Shown piece after piece: positions 37,531 to 50,563 of a stretch of 64,000 nt of DNA. The stretch is taken from contig NW_026731687.1 of the NCBI RefSeq assembly GCF_028476545.1, forward strand, positions 930,001 to 994,000, in the 5' to 3' direction. Both the position numbers and the translations under genes were made by a program. How positions within the stretch are numbered: position 1 is the first letter of the stretch; each line of letters begins with the position of its first letter. The DNA comes from Physella acuta. Taxonomy: Eukaryota > Mollusca > Gastropoda > Physidae. Below the pieces are notes generated by a model, which saw nothing but the letters and a program-made list of their open reading frames with translations, was not told the origin of the DNA and did no database searches.

Positions 37531-38169
37531 AGACACGGGCCATATGACAATGTGGGGCAAGGGCCATAGGGCGTATACAATTTGGGACAGCAATATTTAA
37601 TTACGTTGGGGAGAGAAATGCTGTTTTCATTTGGGTTTTTAAAATCCCATCTAATCCACTATTAAAATTTACTCAGAAGAAGACACCATTTCTCTAGGAT
37701 ATATACTCTATACAGATACTACAACATAAATAAATAAACAAACCCATGAAATGTTGAACTTCCATAACTTTAAAGATGATATAACAACAAAACAAACACA
37801 TGCCACTTCCGTTTTCCGTAGCTCTAATTACTATGGCTATCTCGTAAATAAAACAGCACTTTGTTACTCAGCATGAATTAATGGCTGTCGTTATTTCATA
37901 GCGGAACTTTTTTTATGACCAGCTCCAATTGCAGCTTTATTTGATAATTAATTGATTGGTCTACGCAGGTATCCGCACATGTGGAGCAGCCGTGTATGTT
38001 TGTGTGTCGTGTTTGTGTGGAGTTGTGTATTATGTGTGTTTGTGTTTATGCATGTTTGTGTGTTTTATCTGGTGTGTGTTTTTGATGTGTTTTGTGTTGT
38101 AAGAGATTTTGACAAGTTTTGACGTTTTACATCCTTCCGAATCCAATCATCCGGAAAAAAAAAATTAGT

Positions 38170-38700
38170 TTTTGCGATTTTGTTTTCTCTGTGTGTAGGT
38201 AAACACTCCTGTCCATTTCAGTTAAGTTAAAGATATTTAATATTTAAGTAGTACATCAAATTGTAGTTTTCTTTCAACTTTTGAGTTATTTCCGGAAAAC
38301 GGGACAAAATGCTTACTTTACTTCCGGTTTCTCAAAAGCTAATATCTTAAGTACCGTTTAAGTTAGGTGGCCGAAATTTCACAACTAAGAGTATAATTGT
38401 TTTCACAGTTTTCTTTCAAATTTCGAACGATTTCCGGTAAAGAGAAGTGGTACTTTGCTTTATTTCCGTGTGAGCGCGATAACTCGAGTACTGTTACTTT
38501 TAGGTATACAAGTGTAAGAAATTATACTTGGATTACTTTCAGTTTTTGAGTGACCTTCGATTACCGGTGGTCGGCGAAAGGTACAGGATCTTGTTTTCTT
38601 GATTCTTTCAAATTTTGAGTGAGTTCCGCTAAACGGAAGTAGTACTTACGCTATTTCCGATTTCTTTAAAAATATCACTTCAAGAATCGGTGACAGTGCA
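38170..38700. mobile_element. Diverged, inverted relative of the 21777-22526 element
   Basis: It contains the complements of the same motifs: TACTTCCGGTTTCTCAAAAG, ATAACTCGAGTACTGTTAC, and TTCCGCTAAACGGAAGTAG. At least two internal units are visible. Ends are not resolved. Confidence 0.5.
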
Positions 38701-39340
38701 CTGTGACATAAAATGTGAATTAATTAGATGTTTAATTATCTTCTTATATTTAAAGAACATCATTTATTGTCTCCTTTTTAGTGGAGTATTACATAAAAGC
38801 TTGTTATTAAAAGGTTTTTAAAGGAACAAAATTTCTGCCTAAAGATTAGCGCAGATGTTAACCTGAGTTTTGTAAGTAATTGGTAAGAAAGGAAAATGGA
38901 ATATATTTATATCTGTAGATAAAGAAGGAGATATCTCTATCTTTGCTAAAACTCGGTATAGTGTTAAAATATTCCTAGTGAAGCAGGCGATATTTCCATT
39001 CTATTGTTTGTAGCAGATGTTACTCTTATTTCTAGAATAACCGACGACATTTCAATTCCATTGCAGCAGATGATATATCTATTATCTTGTAGCAGACGAC
39101 ACTTCTATTCTATTGTAGTAGACAAATTGAAATAGCAACATTTCTCGTCTTTGTTGCAGACGATTTAAAAAAAAATGTTTGCAACTGATGGACGAACGCT
39201 CGTTGTGCGGACGAAGTTATTTGCAACCTTATAATACAAATTTTGATTGGTCATCATCAGCTAATCTCCATGGCAACCATATGACGTATTGATTGCTCTT
39301 TAGTTTATTCCATTTTGAAATTATTCTAGCGACACAGACA
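38701..39340. other. Unique intron 1 sequence
   Basis: AT-rich; weak repetition of GCAGACGA-like words at 39000-39160. No gene seen. Confidence 0.35.
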
Positions 39341-39404
39341 CATTGTTAAATGTCGCAACAGCCGTTTCTGTTTTCACTACGATAGACGCAACACATCAAC
39401 GTCG

Positions 39405-39615
39405 CACTTGTTTTTTTTTATTTTACCTCGCTATTGCTACAATTTTTTTTACATTACCTTGCTATTGCTACAATTTTAGTCAATCGCTGTTACAGTTTTT
39501 TTTTTACATTACCTTGGTATTGCTACAATTTGTTTTACATTACCTTGCTATTGTTACAATTTTTTGTACATTATCTTGCTATTGCTACAATTTTAGTCAA
39601 TCGTTCTTACAGTTG
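39405..39615 (+). repeat. About 32-bp minisatellite
   Basis: CATTACCTTGCTATTGCTAC plus AATTTTTTTTA, about six copies of two lengths. Confidence 0.9.
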
Positions 39616-39736
39616 TAAATCATCAATTATATGCATCCTTTTTGTTGAAAAATCTAATTCTGTTTAGAAATTTCAAAAATAAACTTTAAACTCGACACTT
39701 GTTAAAAGGACAGTATGTAGCTATGTATCTGTTGAT

Positions 39737-39905
39737 TTTACTAAAACCCTAACCCCACCACTAACTCTAATTCCAATCGTAACCTTAACCCCACCCCTAA
39801 CCCTAATTCCAATCGTAACCCTAACCCCACCCCTAACCCTAATTCCAATCGCAACCTTAACCCCACCCCTAAACCAAATTCCAATCGTAACCCTAACCCC
39901 ACCCT
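39737..39905 (+). repeat. About 36-bp repeat of telomere-like CCCTAA
   Basis: ACCCCACCCCTAACCCTAAT plus TCCAATCGTAACCCTA, about four copies. CCCTAA is the complement of the TTAGGG telomere unit. Confidence 0.9.
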
Positions 39906-40264
39906 GTAAATTATTTAAGCATAACAGATCACTACTTGAAAAATATTTTTTAAACTATTGTTTATTAATTTACTAAATAATTAATGAATAATTCCATATA
40001 ACTGATGCGACTATGCGAGATAATTAAACCGAAAACTCGACTCACTCGGAGTTGTCGCTTTTCTAACCTGCCACATCCGGAGTTTCGCCCCTTTTAACTC
40101 TGACATTTACCATGATTGCTTGCCCCTTTTTATTGTTCATAAACAGAATAAATTATTGAGTGCATTATCTCCTCTTTGACCGTCTTCCATTAGGCGGGCG
40201 AATATTCAACATTGCAAGCGATCTCTGGTTTCTTGGTCTGGCAGACTACCCAAATATTTCTGGC

Positions 40265-40445
40265 TAGGTAGGGGCGGTTAGCGGCTATGTAAGGGCAGTA
40301 AGCGGTTAAGTAGGGGCAGTAACTGGCTAAGAAGGGGCGGTAAGCGGTTAAGTAGGGGCGGTAACTGGCTCAGAAGGGGCAGTAGGCGGTTAAGTAGGGG
40401 CGGTAACTGGCTAAAAGGGGGCGGTAAGCGGTTTAGTAGGATAAG
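40265..40445 (+). repeat. About 21/42-bp minisatellite
   Basis: AGGGGCGGTAAGCGGTTAAG alternates with AGGGGCGGTAACTGGCTAAG. Confidence 0.9.
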
Positions 40446-40669
40446 ATGGGGCCTTAACTGGCTATATGGATGTGATAACGGGCTATTTAGACGAGGTAAC
40501 TGTAGGCATAACAGGCAACTGGCTTTGTAAGGGAGATAAGCACTGTCCAGCCTTTCTTTGATGACTACTCCAGCTGAACACATTTCACAATACATAAAAA
40601 CAATTGATCTGACAAGTCGATCTTAGCTCCCAATCAACATACAGGGGAGGTTTCACTTTCATTGTTGCC

Positions 40670-41045
40670 TGTTGATCGTGCTGTTGTTGTTGCCTGTTGA
40701 TCGTGCTGTTGTTGTTGCCTGTTGATAGTGATGTTGTTGTTGCCTGTTGATCGTGTTGTTGTTGCCTGTTGATAGTGCTGTTGTTGTTGCCTGTTGATAG
40801 TGATGTTGTTGTTGCCTGTTGATAGTGCTGTTGTTGTCGCAAGTTGATCGTGCTGTTGTTGTTGCCTGTTGATAGTGCTGTTGTTGTCGCAAGTTGATCG
40901 TGTTGTTGTTGCCTGTTGATAGTGCTGTTGTTATTGCAAGTTGATCGTGCTGTTGTTGTTGCAAGTTGATCGTGTTGTTGTTGCAATTTGATCGTGCTGT
41001 TGTTGTTGCCTGTTGATAGTGCTGTTGCTGTTGCCTGTTTATAGT
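40670..41045 (+). repeat. About 25-bp minisatellite rich in GTT
   Basis: GTTGCCTGTTGATAGTGCTG plus TTGTT. Some copies read GCAAGTTGATCG. Confidence 0.93.
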
Positions 41046-41149
41046 GGTGTTGTGGGGATTATCGTGACGGACGGGGTGGTAAATGGGTGGTGGTGTAAGC
41101 AGTGGTAGTAGGTGGTATGGTGGTGTAAGGGTGGTGAATAAAGAAGGGA

Positions 41150-41380
41150 GGGAGTGTGCTTGAGTGGTAGAGCGCTCGACTACTAGCTCTAAGATCTCGA
41201 GTTCGAATCTCAGTCCAGACAAGAGACTGTAGGATGTCCCTGAGTCGACTCACTTTAATGGGTAATTGACTCATGTTAAGGAAGGTAATGGCGGCTGGCA
41301 ATAGTGCTGATCACGCCACATAAACTCTACTTCATCTAACCTATGAATCGTTACGTCTGAAACGGGAGCCTTACTTATAA
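41150..41380 (+). mobile_element. tRNA-headed SINE, copy 1
   Basis: The head has a Pol III A-box-like GAGTGGTAGAGCGC (41162) and B box GAGTTCGAATCTC (41200). A body follows with TTGACTCATGTTAAGGAA, CACGCCACATAAACTCTACT and a terminal GAAACGGG. The same body recurs at 51205-51445. The cloverleaf is not intact, so it is a SINE rather than a tRNA gene. Confidence 0.75.
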
Positions 41381-41479
41381 GGGGGTGATGTAGTGGACGG
41401 TGTTGTGTTATAATGGGTGGTGTAATGGATTTTAAATGTGTTATAAGATTGGTGGTATAAGAGGTGGTGTAAATGGTTG

Positions 41480-42289
41480 GGTAGATGCTGATATAGTAGA
41501 TGGTATATTGTGTGAAATAATTTGTCGTTAAGTTTGGCTAAGCGTTAATAACTGTGATTAACTGTTTTGTTGTTGTAATAAAGTTCTTATCTAGGTTAGT
41601 ATAGACAATTTAGACAACAACTCAGTGCCTATAACCCTACATTCACACAGACTCACGTATGAATATACGGCACGATCAAACACACACTAAATCAATAACA
41701 TATGTACACGCCTATCTCAATACATAAACACAGGCGCATACGAGCACTTAAACACACTTCATAAATGTAAATTCAATTTTCCGACTAGAATCTAGGTCAA
41801 ACGCTTTCAATAATGGAGTCACGTGACACAAACATAGATTGTTCTAGCAGTACAGCTCCTCCTCCTCCTCCCATCCTCCTCCCACCCCTCACCACACGGC
41901 TCAGCTGCAGTCGTCCATTAGCACCCCCACCCCCATATGTTGGGATTAGCTTGCCTCGTTCTCTCCGATTTATTCGCAATTTATTCCAACCGTTCTTTGC
42001 GTGATATAATTTATTCATTAAGTCTAGATCAAAAGCTGGCTGCTCTTTTAAAGAAACGTTCCAGAATTTTCTTGGATTATGAATCTATCGATTGATTAAG
42101 CGAAAAAAAAAAGATGGAGGGGGGGGGGTAAAGACATCTTTAACTCCTCTTTTTATGAGCTGTGTGCTTTAAATAGTTCAAAATTGGCAGAACAGATAAA
42201 AGATCAAATGGGACGTCATTCGGTAACATGAAACAACAGTTTATGGAAGGGGGGGGGGGGGTTGTTATGTTTATAGAAGTGGCGGCTGG
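41480..42289. other. Unique intron 1 sequence
   Basis: No gene recognised. CTCCTCCTCCTCC at 41857 and G runs near 42119 and 42250. Confidence 0.4.
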
Positions 42290-43065
42290 GAGATTAGGGG
42301 TTGTGGTTTGGGTTTGTTTATAGGGTTGGAGGTTAGGGTTTATTTTGTTTATAGGTTGGAGGTTAGGATTTGTTTTGTTATAGGTGGAGGTTAGGATTTG
42401 TTTTGTTTATAGGTTGGAGGTTAGGATTTGTTTTGTTTATAGGTTGGAGGTTAGGATTTGTTTTGTTTATAGGTTGGAGGTTAGGATTTGTTTTGTGGAG
42501 GTTAGGATTTGTTTTGTTTATAGGTTGGAGGTTAGGATTTGTTTTGTGGAGGTTAGGATTTGTTTTGTGGAGGTTAGGATTTGTTTTGTTTATAGGTTGG
42601 AGGTTAGGATTTGTTTTGTTTATAGGTTGGAGGTTAGGATTTGTTTTGTGGAGGTTAGGATTTGTTTTGTGGAGGTTAGGATTTGTTTTGTGGAGGTTAG
42701 GATTTGTTTTGTTTATAGGTTGGAGGTTAGGATTTGTTTTGTTAATAGGTTGGAGGTTAGGATTTGTTTTGTTAATAGGTTGGAGGTTAGGATTTGTTTT
42801 GTTTATAGGTTGGAGGTTAGGATTTGTTTTGTTAATAGGTTGGAGGTTAGGATTTGTTTTGTTTATAGGTTGGAGGTTAGGATTTGTTTTGTTTATAGGT
42901 TGGAGGTTAGGATTTGTTTTGTTTATAGGTTGGAGGTTAGGATTTGTTTTGTTTATAGGTTGGAGGTTAGGATTTGTTTTGTTATAGGTGGAGGTTAGGA
43001 TTTGTTTAGTTTATAGGTTGAAGGTTAGGATTTGTTTTGTTTATAGGTTGGAGGTTAGGATTATT
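42290..43065 (+). repeat. 30/18-bp compound minisatellite
   Basis: GGAGGTTAGGATTTGTTTTG is followed by TTTATAGGTT (30-bp form) or directly by the next GGAGG (18-bp form), about 28 copies. Confidence 0.97.
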
Positions 43066-44255
43066 GCTGTTTAAAAGAGCTGAGCTTATGGTCAAAATGG
43101 TTGAAGTAGGGGGATTTTAAGTGGCATGTGGATGGAATGACTGGGAAACTTTAGAGAGTTCAACATGAAGACACAGTTAATTTTATGAAGAGAAAACCAG
43201 TTCAATCAACTTCACGTGTAACCGCTAACCTATTGCTATTTAAGTTTGCTTGCTGCATTTTTCTTGGTAAATGTTGTTCTTATGATCGATCGTAAATTGC
43301 GCTGAGTGCCTGTGTCAGGTTTAGCAAAGGCTTTGTATCATATTCCGGTTTTTACAGATGTGTCAGATGTAGATCTATATAGAAAGATTTTTATTTTGTT
43401 CACGAACATAATTATTTTAATAGTTAAACCTCATTAAAGCTATGTCTAATAAATAGGTATTTCATCTTTTGTGTACGGGTTTAAAAAAAATCCTGCAGTG
43501 ATATACGTAATCGAAGAATCCGCCAAATCAGTTCTTAGGTAAACAGAACTTGGACCCAAAAACCTCTGCTGATTTTTTGTTCCCATCTACTCAAAATTTC
43601 TCCAACCAATTGCAAGCTACAAGTAACTCAGTAAGGGCCAGTAACTCACTTTTCCGACTTGCTTAAGGGTAATCAGGACGGAAAGCACGGCTAAGTAGTA
43701 TTGGAGTTGTTCTCCTTGTTTCAGCAATTCCGTGCAAAGTTACAACCTTATGGGAATTAGGAAATGACAGTCATTTCATTACCAGCCCACGTGACAACAG
43801 CTACGCATGAAAACTATTTTATTCATGCCAAAACTCATTCGTCCCACAAAAAGTCGTATTCTGCCTGGCTGTTCTCGGTTACTGTTTTTAAACAACCGAA
43901 GTTTCAGGTTTTCAAACAACACAATTCAAATATTCGATTTCCTCCTGTCTTAGTTTGTACATGCTCTTAATCTCCGTTTTAATCAACGTCAGACATCTTG
44001 CTTCATTGGTCTTTTATTTTCTTTAGAATTTCATCAGGCATTATTTAAAAAAAAAACAACTAGGCTTTCATTTCTTATCGATTTCATCAGTGTATAAACC
44101 CCAGACATCACACGTATACAATGTGCACAAACAGCCATTAAGCTGTGTTCGGTGCTAGTGGTTAGACGGGTCTGATGTGGATGTCGTTTTCTGACTGGTA
44201 AATGTCGCCAGTGCCGCGTTTGATTAGGTGATTACGGGACTGACGGATGAAATAC
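43066..44255. other. Unique intron 1 sequence
   Basis: No coding resemblance, array or clear element over about 1.2 kb. Confidence 0.4.
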
Positions 44256-44264
44256 ATCCCACAA

Positions 44265-46870
44265 TAATTTGACAGATAGACTTAAACAGCTCCCACAATA
44301 ATTTGACAGACAGATACAGCTCCCCCAATAATTTGTCAGATAGACTTATACTGCTCCCACAAAAATTTGTCAGATAGACTTATACAGCTCCGACAATAAT
44401 TTGCCAGATAGACTTATACAGCTCCCACAATAATTTTTCAGATAGACTCAAACAGCTTCCACAATAATTTGTCAGATAGACATACACCTCCCACAATAAT
44501 TTGTCAGATAGACTTAAACAGCTTCCACAATAATTTGTCAGATAGATACAGCTCCCACAATAATTTGTCAGATAGACTTATACAGCTCCCACAATAATTT
44601 GACAGATAGACTTAAACAGCTCCCACAATAATTTGACAGATAGACTTATACAGCTCCCACAATAATTTGTCAGATAGACTTATACAGCTCCCACAATAAT
44701 TTGTCAGATAGACTTATACAGCTCCTACAATAATCTGACAGATAGACTGACACAGCTCCAACAATAATTTGATAGATAGACTTATACAGCTCCGACAATA
44801 ATTTGTCAGATAGACTTATACAGCTCCCACAATAATTTTTCAGATAGACTTAAACAGCTCCCACAATAATTTGACAGATAGACTTATACAGCTCCCACAA
44901 TAATCTGACAGATAGACTTATACAGCTCCCACAATAATTTGACAGACAGATACGGCTCCCACAATAATTTGTCAGATAGACTTATACAGCTTCCACAATA
45001 ATTTGTCAGATAGACTTATACAGCTCCCACAATAATTTGACAGATAGACTTATACAGCTCCCACAATAATTTGTCAGATAGACTTATACAGCTCCCACAA
45101 TAATCTGACGGATAGACTGACACAGCTGCAACAATAATTTGTCAGATAGACTTATACAGCTCCCACAATAATCTGACAGATAGACTGACACAGCTCCAAC
45201 AATAATTTGTCAGATAGACTTATACAGCTCCCACAATAATTTGTCAGATAGACTTATACAGCTCCCACAATAATTTGTCAGATAGACTTATACAGCTCCC
45301 ACAATAATCTGACAGATAGACTGACACAGCTCCCACAATAATTTGTCAGATAGACTTATACAGCTCCCACAATAATTTGTCAGATAGACATATACAGCTC
45401 CCACAATAATTTGACAGATAGACTTATACAGCTCCCACAATAATTTGACAGATAGACATATACAGCTCCCACAATAATTTGTCAGACTGATACAGCTCCC
45501 ACAATAATTTGACAGATAGACATATACAGCTCCCACAATAATTTGTCAGATATACGGCTCCCACAATAATTTGTCAGATAGATTTATACAGCTCCCACAA
45601 TAATTTGACAGACAGATACAGCTCCCACAATAATTTGTCAGATAGACTTATACTGCTCCCACAATAATTTGACAGATAGACTTATACTGCTCCCACAATA
45701 ATTTGACAGATAGACTTATATAGCTCCCACAATAATTTGTCAGATAGATTTATACAGCTCCCACAATAATTTGACAGACAGATACAGCTCCCACAATAAT
45801 TTGACAGATAGACTTATACTGCTCCCACAATAATTTGTCAGATAGACTTATACAGCTCCCACAATAATTTGTCAGATAGACTTATACTGCTCCCACAATA
45901 ATCTGACAGATAGACTGACACAGCTCCAACAATAATTTGTCAGATAGACTTATACAGCTCCCACAATAATTTGACAGATAGACATATACAGCTCCCACAA
46001 TAATTTGACAGATAGACTTATATAGCTCCCACAATAATTTGACAGATAGACATATACAGCTCCCACAATAATTTGTCAGACTGATACAGCTCCCACAATA
46101 ATTTGACAGATAGACATATACAGCTCCCACAATAATTTGTCAGATATACGGCTCCCACAATAATTTGTCAGATAGATTTATACAGCTCCCACAATAATTT
46201 GACAGACAGATACAGCTCCCACAATAATTTGTCAGATAGACTTATACAGCTCCCACAATAATTTGTCAGATAGACTTATACAGCTCCCACAATAATCTGA
46301 CAGATAGACTTAAACAGCTCCCACAATAATTTGACAGATAGACTTATATATCTCCCACAATAATTTGTCAGATAGACTTATACAGCTTCCACAATAATTT
46401 TTCAGATAGACTTATACAGCTCCCACAATAATTTGTCAGATAGACTTATTCAGACCCCATAATAATTTGACAGAGAGACTTATACAGCTCCCACAATAAT
46501 TTGACAGACTGATACAGCTCCCACAATAATTTGTCAGACTTATACAGCTTCCACAATAATTTGTCAGATAGACTTATACAGCCCCCACAATAATTTGACA
46601 GATAGACTTATACAGCTCCCACAATAATTTGACAGATAGATACAGCTCCCACAATAATTTGTCAGATAGACTTATACAGCCCCCACAATAATTTGACAGA
46701 TAGACTTATACAGCTCCCACAATAATTTGACAGATAGATACAGCTTCCACAATAATTTGACAGATAGATACAGCTCCCACAATAATTTGACAGATAGACT
46801 TATACAGCTCCCACAATAATTTGACAGACAGGTCGATACAAATCAAGCAATAATTTGACAGCTAGACAGA
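44265..46870 (+). repeat. 34-bp minisatellite, about 78 copies (2.6 kb)
   Basis: CCCACAATAATTTGTCAGAT plus AGACTTATACAGCT, with TTGACAG, ACATATAC and shortened GATACAG variants. Two parts of the array are near-identical at a distance of 594 bp. Confidence 0.98.
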
Positions 46871-47204
46871 TACAACTCAAACTGCTGACTTCAACAACGT
46901 TTTCAACATCTCTGTCTGGTCTTGTGTTGACTTGATCAACATTTTCAACATCTCTTTCTAGTTTTGTGCTGAAATCTATTTTTAATATTAATTATTCGTG
47001 ACGCTAAACTACATTTTACTGTTTGCTTAATTAAATTAGATTTTTAATTAATAACGAAAACCCCCAGAGGGCGTAAGATCGATAACTCCATACATGAAAG
47101 CCGAGCATGTCCTGATCAAAATAAAATCACGGCCAGTCTGGTGAGTTGTACCAAATTAGGCCAGACTCAGGTGTATGTTGGCCAGTTACAGGTATAAGGT
47201 GATG

Positions 47205-47395
47205 TTATGTCAATGATCAATATTCCCCCAATCATACATGTGGATATAAGATGATGTTCCCGTCAATGTTCGCCCAATCATACATGTGTACAAAATTACG
47301 ATGTTCCAGTCAATGTTCCTTGTTTTCACAATCATACATGTGGACATACGGTGATGTTCCCTAATGCTCCACGTTCCCCAATCATACATGTTTTT
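47205..47395 (+). repeat. About 50-bp degenerate minisatellite
   Basis: CCAATCATACATGTGGATAT and GATGTTCCCGTCAATGTTC, four copies. Confidence 0.8.
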
Positions 47396-47879
47396 CGACA
47401 TTTTGTGCACACAATGGATTGTTTGCAGAGGAAGTCATTCAATCATTAGTTGGAATATCAGTTCAATCTGACATTAGAAGACCAGTTGCTTTACTTTAGT
47501 TAGACACTGAAATATCAAATATTTTAAAATGACTCAATTTAGTGTTTTAACCTTATGGGCAAATTATTTTAATGTTATTTTCAATGGCATTAACGTAGAC
47601 GTTAAGACAAATGAGGAGCAGATAATTTTATATTTAATTGTTCCCACGAACCAAAAACTTGGCTCTGTACATAACTTCTCCTTAATAAACCTCACACTTT
47701 GGGGTCGGGAGAATCTAAAGGTTTACATTTGAAATTAGAAATTAAATATTTCACAAATGTATGTTATAACACCTGCAGGACCAAGCAAGTTCTAAGGGCT
47801 GATACAGTTTAACGACCATATACCACACATCTTTGTTTATGTCGGATTTTGAGCGTCATTCATTCATGGAATCTCGCCA

Positions 47880-48235
47880 TACCGACATCATTTGACATCA
47901 TTCTGACATTACTCTGACATCATTTGACATCATTTGACATAATTCTGACATCATTTGACATAATTCTGACATCATTTGACATAATTCTGACATCATACTG
48001 ACATCATTTGACATCATTCTGACATCATTCAGCCATCATTTGACATAATTCTGACATCATTTGACATCATTCTGACATCATTCGGCCATCATTTGACATA
48101 ATTCTGACATCATTCTGCTATCATTTCTGACATCATTCTGGCATCATTTGACATAATTCTGGCATTATTTGACATCATTTGACATCATTCTGACATCATT
48201 TGACATCATTCTGACATCATTTGACACCCAAAGCA
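47880..48235 (+). repeat. TGACATCATT repeat
   Basis: 10/11-bp words TTTGACATCAT and TCTGACATCAT alternate irregularly. Confidence 0.92.
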
Positions 48236-48559
48236 AGTGAAGCCTTGATTCGTGACCTTCGCCGTACCAACATCATTCGACATCAGCTGAAATCATTTGA
48301 CATCCTCAGTAATTCAAACCTTAAATTGAAGCATTTTTCCAAACCAACATCATTGGACATCATCCGATCTCCATATAAAGTGAAGCCTTGATTGGTAGCA
48401 TTTGGCCATACCAACTTTCCCTTTTGAATTATTGATGGACTTGTGTTTGGCATACACAAAGTGTAGGGCTATTGTAGGATCAAGTTGTGTTTGGTGAAAA
48501 CTTGGGGATGGTATATGGTCTCTTGACCCGTAGTCTCTCGTCTAATCATCTCTTGGGTC

Positions 48560-48665
48560 TTCAGAGTTGGTCACTTGACTTGGTCACTTGACTTGGTCTA
48601 TTGACTTGGTCTTTTGACTTGGTCTATTGACTTGGTCTGTTGACTTGGTCTATTGACTAGTTGAC
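48560..48665 (+). repeat. 13-bp minisatellite
   Basis: GACTTGGTCTATT, seven to eight copies. Confidence 0.88.
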
Positions 48666-48949
48666 TTTTGGTCGTTTGATATTTTAGTCTTTTGAGACTC
48701 TTGGTACCTTGACCCTTCTTGATCTTGGTCTCTCGATTTCTATTCCCTTGGTCTTTTGTTAAAGTTACTTACTTATAGATTTTTTTTATGTGGATGTTTT
48801 GTGTATGTTTTTTTTTTTTTTGTACTTCGCGTGATTAACAAATTAGTATGTTTGTGATTACTTAAAGCTATTTATGCCGTTAAAGGCAATTATTATAATT
48901 TTTAAACTGATGTTAATTAATCTAGCATAACCACACTTATCAACCATCA

Positions 48950-49175
48950 TATTGATCACAACCATTGACTATTAGACCTTTTAGTTTTAATGATTTAAAA
49001 ATGGACCGCAATCATTGATTATTAGACTCCTGGTTTTCATGATGTAAAAGCTGACCGCAATCATTGACTATTAGACCTTTTAGCTTTAATGATTTAAAAA
49101 TGGACCGCAATCATTGATTATTAGACCCTGGTTTTCATGATGTAAAAGCTGACCGCAATCATTGACTATTAGACT
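48950..49175 (+). repeat. About 53-bp minisatellite
   Basis: GACCGCAATCATTGACTATT and AGACCTTTTAGTTTTAATGA, four copies alternating with a TGGTTTTCATGATG form. Confidence 0.9.
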
Positions 49176-49224
49176 TCTTCTCTGGCTTGTGTCAAGTCCC
49201 CAGACCATGAATATTTGATGATCC

Positions 49225-49520
49225 TTGCAAGATTTCAGCTTTTTGTTTCCAAGTCATTTCGCCAGCCAGTCATTTTGTCGAGCCGTTATTTCGCAAGTCG
49301 GTTATTTCGCGTAACGGCCGTGCCGTCGAGTGTGGCCTTAGGTAGCTCGCCCGAGGTTTGTGTTTGTACCGTGCCGCTTGCATTATTGAGACCCTTGCCC
49401 CGGGGTGGGGGATGAATAATTCACCCAAGCGGATCGATGGCTATTGTACGCGTACGAACCGTGAAGCTATTATGTGTGTCTGGGTAATATACGCGGTGAT
49501 AAGTGCCGAGATACTGTATA
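49225..49520. promoter_or_regulatory. CpG-rich patch about 1 kb upstream of exon 2
   Basis: CpG dinucleotides are dense (GTCGAGCCG, TTTCGCGTAACGGCCG, ACGCGTACG) while the flanks are AT-rich. No coding resemblance was recognised. It could be an internal regulatory element of intron 1; this is inference from composition only. Confidence 0.2.
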
Positions 49521-49727
49521 CTTTGCCGGGCAGATACTAGTATATGCATTGATAAGCGTGTCGTTGTTATCTAAGCAATTAGCGTGTCGTTTTAATCCAA
49601 GCAATTAAGGCAGAGTTGATTGGTGTGTAAAGTGTCCAGCTTTAAGTTCAACTCTGAAGCTCCAAGAATGAACTGAAAAAAAGTCGCTGCGGTCAGTTTG
49701 ACCTGTGTCCACTGGTGTTGGTTATGT

Positions 49728-49905
49728 CATGTCCGGACAGTGCTAGACAGGTTCTATCCGGACAGTGCCAGACAGGTTCTATCCGGTCAGTGCCAGACAG
49801 GTTCTATCCGGTCAGTGCCAGACAGGTTCTATCCGGACAGTGCCAGACAGGTTCTATCCGGACAGTGCCAGACAGGTTAGTCAGTGCTAGACAACGTGTT
49901 TCCGG
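49728..49905 (+). repeat. 25-bp minisatellite
   Basis: GTGCCAGACAGGTTCTATCC plus GGACA, six to seven copies. Confidence 0.95.
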
Positions 49906-49919
49906 AGAGCCAATGTGAG

Positions 49920-50563
49920 GCAACTGTATCCGGACAGACTGAAACACCATGACGACAGGAAACAGCTCAGTCCATGTTAATCAATCAATTTGACGTTTAA
50001 AACCCACATTAGAAAATCTGCTTGTCAAGAATAAACTAAAATAGATGTAGTTGGTAATCTTTAGAATTGCTATTTTATTCATTACTTACAAACATTTATG
50101 AAATATATTTCAATAGCAAATAAAATCCATTGAAATATCTTTTATGCTGTTGTTTAATCTGACATTTATTTCTGTTTCTTTATCACGTTTATAATGTTCC
50201 ATTTTATTCAGCTGATTAGATACTTAGTTAAATCAAACACTGCCAACATGTAAAGTTTAGAGTTTAGGAGGTAGATCTATATGCTATTTTTCTCGAGACA
50301 TGCAGTTTTTGAACATGTTTCGAACTGATTATAGAAAATCTTAAATGTCTCGCGATATCTAAAAAGAAGTGGATACATGATGGCAAAATGTACGCCCACA
50401 ACAACCGAATTACTTGATTCGATATTTTTTTTTTTAAGTTATCGAATACATCTGTCATCTTCATGCTATTTTAATTTATTTATTTGAATCAATCATACTT
50501 TAAAAGTTAAAAAAAAAGATTTCTAACTATTGTAATAAAAGTTATTTCTTTCGTTTATTCCAG
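49920..50563. other. Unique end of intron 1
   Basis: AT-rich sequence leading into the exon 2 polypyrimidine tract. No repeat array. Confidence 0.5.

Noticed and set aside
41150-41222. Functional tRNA gene
   Set aside because: Boxes A and B are present but stems do not pair into a cloverleaf, and a SINE body shared with 51205-51445 follows.
44150-44235. tRNA-like head (GTGCTAGTGGTTAGAC)
   Set aside because: The B-box candidate is too far away and poor; only one half matches.
44265-46870. CRISPR-like appearance of the regularly spaced repeat
   Set aside because: There are no unique spacers: the entire 34-bp unit repeats, and the context is a eukaryotic intron. The same holds for all other arrays.
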